A DNA stretch of 49,830 nt from a gamma proteobacterium IMCC1989 (GTDB lineage: Bacteria > Pseudomonadota > Gammaproteobacteria > Pseudomonadales > Cellvibrionaceae). This document shows positions 46,001 through 49,830 of the stretch, in pieces. Every line of letters begins with the position of its first letter. The first letter of the stretch is position 1. Location of the stretch: NCBI GenBank assembly GCA_000209515.2, contig AEVK01000027.1:1-49830 (forward strand). The letters run 5' to 3'. Both the position numbers and the translations under genes were made by a program. A model generated the notes under the pieces. It was given only the letters and a program-made list of their open reading frames with translations, did not search any database and had not been told where the DNA came from.

Positions 46001-47967
46001 AAATCATTATCTACCTTTCTTCGCCAAATATTGATAAATGCTGACTCGAATAAGTCGCGTATTTCAGATAAATCTATATCATTTGTTAATCGTGTATGCA
46101 GCAGAAAATCATGTAGCCATACAGTACTTTCTTCTTTCTTTATTTTATAAGGATGCTCGCCAATTACTTTTAGGTTCATTCTTTCGAGCACAGGGATCAC
46201 ATCCGATAGAGGAAGCGCCTCACCATAACTAAATACTTTAAAATGAACGACTTTATTATCTTGTTTATTCGGCTGAGAGAACAACAATGCTATACGGTTA
46301 TCTTCATTTAAAGAGTCAACGACACTGATATCATTTAATGCTACATCCGTTGAGAAATTTTCTTGATAAGCGTTAGAAAAACTCTCGCCATATTGTTTTA
46401 CTAACTTACCGCTTTCTATTTCATTGTGTTGAAGCTTTATTTTTCGTGCAAGAGACTCTGACCAAGACTTAGAAAGGTATTGAACCTGTTCTTCTATTAT
46501 TTTTTCTTCCCACAATTTTTCCTTTGATTCGTCTAATCGGAAAATAATGTAGGTTCTAGACAATAGTGATTCAGAATAGTAAGTATAGAACTCGTGAGTA
46601 TCCGCCCCTACAGCATCGCCCATATAAGCAATTATTTTTTCACGTAATTGACTAGAAAATTGATCTCTAGGAATATAGACCATTGCAGCCACAAAGCGAT
46701 CATCGCTAGACTGCCGCATAAACAACTTGACGATATGCCTTTCATTTAACTGCACCACACCGAGCAAGATTCTCTCTAACTCTTCGCTAGTGCTTTGGAA
46801 AAGCTCATCACGCGGAAAAGTTTCTAATATTTGTCGCAGTACTTTACCGGTATAACTACGATCCGATAAGCCCGCATTGGTATAAATAGCATCGACTTTT
46901 TGGCGAATAAAAGGAATATCTTTCACTTTTGCTCGATAAACCTGTGAAGTATATAAACCAACCACATGATGCACGCCAATAAAATTACCATCAGCATCAT
47001 AAGCTTGTATTCCAATATGATCAGGATATGCACGGCGATGAATATTTGAACGTATTGGTGACTTTGTAAAGGTTAATAGTGGCCCATCGGGGTCACGTAA
47101 TTTATCGTGATTAATAGGAAAGTAATTATTGATTTCATCTTCTTTACTGAGTAGACCATAAGATTTTTGCAGCTCTGCGCGCGCTAACTGCCCGGTAGAT
47201 TGAGACTCAACTGACTGCATACCGGTAAACTCATAAAATGCATATCCTAGAAAAGTGAAATTATTCGCCATTAACCATGCAACAAACTGATTCGCTTCAT
47301 AAATTTCTTCACGTGTATGGTGACTTTTAGAAAAGGATATCGTGTCACGAAGAATCTGTAGAGATTCGATAACATTTGAATAGTCATTATTGACAACATT
47401 GACATCAGCAATTGTTTTTCGAATAGTGGTGGCTATTGCTTGTAAATCTTGTGTTTTACTATGACGATCAATTTCGATATAAATCAATAATTCTTTCGTA
47501 TTATCAACGGTACTTATTTCATCATCAGGCAAAGAAAAACTAACCAGCTCTCCATCCTTATCCCGCTTTGTGGACAGAATAAGGTTATTGATTTTTCTAA
47601 TGAGCAAACCTTTGTTGGTCAACGCCATTCTGACTGAATCGATCAAAAAAGGGACGCTATTATAATGCACCGTAATAATAGTGTTATTACACGCCCACCC
47701 GTCCCCCTCTATTTGAGGGTTAAAAACTCTTACTTTTGCTCTTTTTTGCTTGTACAGAACAATAGCTTCATAAGCGTCTTTCAGCATACCAATCACATCG
47801 TTAATATCGTGACCCGACAGCTCGTCCAATGGGTAGTGATCAAAAAAGACTTCAGCAAAAGGAATAAGTTTGTTCGCCATTTTCGCGTTACATTTAGCAC
47901 TTACGGCTTGGGATAACTGCGCTAAAAATGCTGTTTTTTCACTGGTAACAATCAAACTCATGTCCAT
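43087..47967 (-). CDS. gdhB: Large NAD-specific glutamate dehydrogenase (about 180 kDa)
   Basis: Oxidatively deaminates glutamate to 2-oxoglutarate and ammonia with NAD+; the large class is mainly catabolic. The start (MDMSLIVTSEKTAF) follows GGAG at 7 bases, giving 1,626 residues, normal for this class. The N-terminal 700 or so residues are the regulatory part with ACT-like segments. The catalytic core has RGGKVARGGLRWSDRVEDFRTE, the Lys-containing VPNGAKGGF, and KGTATFSDIANEIA; the dinucleotide-binding region VIGIGDMAGDVFGNGML follows, then IWNGGIGTYVKS and CKVFGEGGNLG. The long C-terminal helical domain is intact. No frameshift is seen. Confidence 0.95.
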   Translation of the reverse strand: MDMSLIVTSEKTAFLAQLSQAVSAKCNAKMANKLIPFAEVFFDHYPLDELSGHDINDVIGMLKDAYEAIVLYKQKRAKVRVFNPQIEGDGWACNNTIITVHYNSVPFLIDSVRMALTNKGLLIRKINNLILSTKRDKDGELVSFSLPDDEISTVDNTKELLIYIEIDRHSKTQDLQAIATTIRKTIADVNVVNNDYSNVIESLQILRDTISFSKSHHTREEIYEANQFVAWLMANNFTFLGYAFYEFTGMQSVESQSTGQLARAELQKSYGLLSKEDEINNYFPINHDKLRDPDGPLLTFTKSPIRSNIHRRAYPDHIGIQAYDADGNFIGVHHVVGLYTSQVYRAKVKDIPFIRQKVDAIYTNAGLSDRSYTGKVLRQILETFPRDELFQSTSEELERILLGVVQLNERHIVKLFMRQSSDDRFVAAMVYIPRDQFSSQLREKIIAYMGDAVGADTHEFYTYYSESLLSRTYIIFRLDESKEKLWEEKIIEEQVQYLSKSWSESLARKIKLQHNEIESGKLVKQYGESFSNAYQENFSTDVALNDISVVDSLNEDNRIALLFSQPNKQDNKVVHFKVFSYGEALPLSDVIPVLERMNLKVIGEHPYKIKKEESTVWLHDFLLHTRLTNDIDLSEIRDLFESAFINIWRRKVDNDFFNGLVLSAQIGWRDVSVLRSYAAYMKQIAFPFSKRAITKSLMTYPKIAQKLVALFYLRFQPVNDSQAEAKQYYEEKRQLNEDLEAVSNLNDDRILRQYLTLIEATVRTNYFQHNDGKHKSYISFKLNPQNIPDVPEPRPLYEIFVYSNRVEGVHLRGGKVARGGLRWSDRVEDFRTEVLGLVKAQNVKNAVIVPNGAKGGFIAKKANMSKGRDAFLKEGIKSYKTFIRGLLDVTDNLVKGKVVGPENVVRRDEDDPYLVVAADKGTATFSDIANEIAIKYGHWLGDAFASGGSAGYDHKAMGITAKGAWVSVQRHFKEKGINVQEKDFTVIGIGDMAGDVFGNGMLMSKHIFLTAAFNHLHIFIDPSPKASTSYTERERLFNTPGTNWADYNQKLLSAGGGIFSREAKSIKISPEMKKCFAISADKLTPTDLIHALLKAPVDLIWNGGIGTYVKSEKENHSDIGDKANDSLRVNGSQLRCKVFGEGGNLGLSQLGRIEYCLNDGACNTDFIDNAAGVDCSDHEVNIKILLSNVMANGGLSNAQRNRLLVSMTDTVSEMVLTNNYYQTQSISIAQRESASRLEEYRRLINTLEGSGRLNRELEFIPSDQELLDRRAENKTLTRPELALLNCYVKVELKELLAVDEIADNTYLASWVEKAFPQKLLKKYKHGIHNHNLRKEIIATQLANDMVDNMGITFCNRMMESTGEGAPAIAIAYVAARDVFCFDTFQEKVKALDYLVPAEDQMQLLSSMMRRVRRGTRWFLCNRHHREELQKTVDVFRACVTQVIQETPNVLSDVELVSWNQRYEKFTALGLDSELSNMMAMPNHLFSGLGITEAVLKSKQAVPDVVDMHHLLGDKLGFYWFAHAVTDVKVENYWQSMARESFINDIDKVLRIMTVELLRLGGKRFQHEETLQLWMQENPVLLTRWRDIAHELQTNNHTDFAVFSVAMRELSELAEVCRQCTKLNIEM

Positions 47968-49761
<1,794 letters not shown>

Positions 49762-49768
49762 GACTGAG

Positions 49769-49791
49769 TGCTAGCTAAAGACGACTAGCAC
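49769..49791. other. Hairpin just after purB
   Basis: GTGCTAG / CTAGCAC form a 7-bp stem with a 9-nt loop. No T run follows, so it is not a complete intrinsic terminator by itself; a second palindrome lies 20 bases on. Confidence 0.5.
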
Positions 49792-49810
49792 CTTCAAGAA
49801 TAACCAATAA

Positions 49811-49830
49811 CGGCGATCATATGATCGCCG
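49811..49830. terminator. 20-bp perfect palindrome at the window edge after purB
   Basis: CGGCGATCATATGATCGCCG ends exactly at the window boundary. The GC-rich ends and position 50 bases after purB suggest the stem of an intrinsic terminator whose T run lies outside the window. Confidence 0.5.

Overview
The window is an AT-rich, gene-dense piece of a gammaproteobacterial chromosome. No insertion sequence, phage, plasmid, rRNA or CRISPR signature was seen. The strongest taxonomic clue is gene order: rne / rluC-HAD-sppA / maf / yceD-rpmF-plsX-fabD-fabG-acpP-fabF-pabC-mltG-tmk is the arrangement I know from Pseudomonas and its marine relatives. That arrangement has no fabH between plsX and fabD, unlike enteric bacteria. 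A close FleQ homologue, RluC, CmoA/CmoB, a 1.6-kDa-residue-class (about 1,626 aa) NAD-glutamate dehydrogenase and DUF2835 fit a marine, Pseudomonadales/Cellvibrionales-like organism. The species cannot be named from the sequence.

Layout. 0-6 kb: YtoQ-like protein, GNAT acetyltransferase, a small secreted repeat protein, two unknown small proteins (one a lipoprotein), a MATE exporter, trmA, and an orphan solute-binding protein. 6-15 kb (minus strand): the fatty-acid/phospholipid operon with tmk, mltG and pabC downstream and rpmF-yceD upstream. 15-19 kb: maf (plus), then sppA, a HAD phosphatase and rluC (minus). 19-23 kb: a long gene-free leader, then rne. 23-28.4 kb: tRNA-Ser(UGA), a CPA2 antiporter, a flavin-reductase-like protein, yccA and the tusDCBE sulfur relay. 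28.4-31.5 kb (minus): fleQ, msrA, a methyltransferase. 31.6-34.2 kb (plus): ppx, a membrane J-domain protein, a GIY-YIG protein. 34.3-38.3 kb: DUF599 protein and a large M16C peptidase. 38.3-40.7 kb (minus): a soluble histidine kinase overlapping a receiver-TPR regulator. 41-42.7 kb: cmoA-cmoB. 42.8-48 kb (minus): DUF2835 protein and NAD-glutamate dehydrogenase. 48.4 kb to the end: purB.

How they work together. One theme is RNA maturation: tusBCDE (2-thiouridine at tRNA position 34), cmoA/cmoB (cmo5U34), trmA (m5U54), rluC (23S pseudouridines), rne (tRNA/rRNA processing and mRNA decay) and a tRNA-Ser. The second theme is the acyl-chain supply line: FabD, FabG, FabF and AcpP build acyl-ACP and PlsX diverts it to phospholipid.

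No clear undescribed system was found. The most unusual signal is that many gene ends and intergenic gaps carry short tandem duplications of unrelated sequence but similar unit length. Outside genes the unit is usually 13 bp (range 11-15). Inside genes I see 12 or 15 bp, which keeps frame. The 1.2-kb rne leader with a flanked hairpin and a 16-bp palindrome, and the sensorless kinase / TPR regulator pair, are the next most interesting items.
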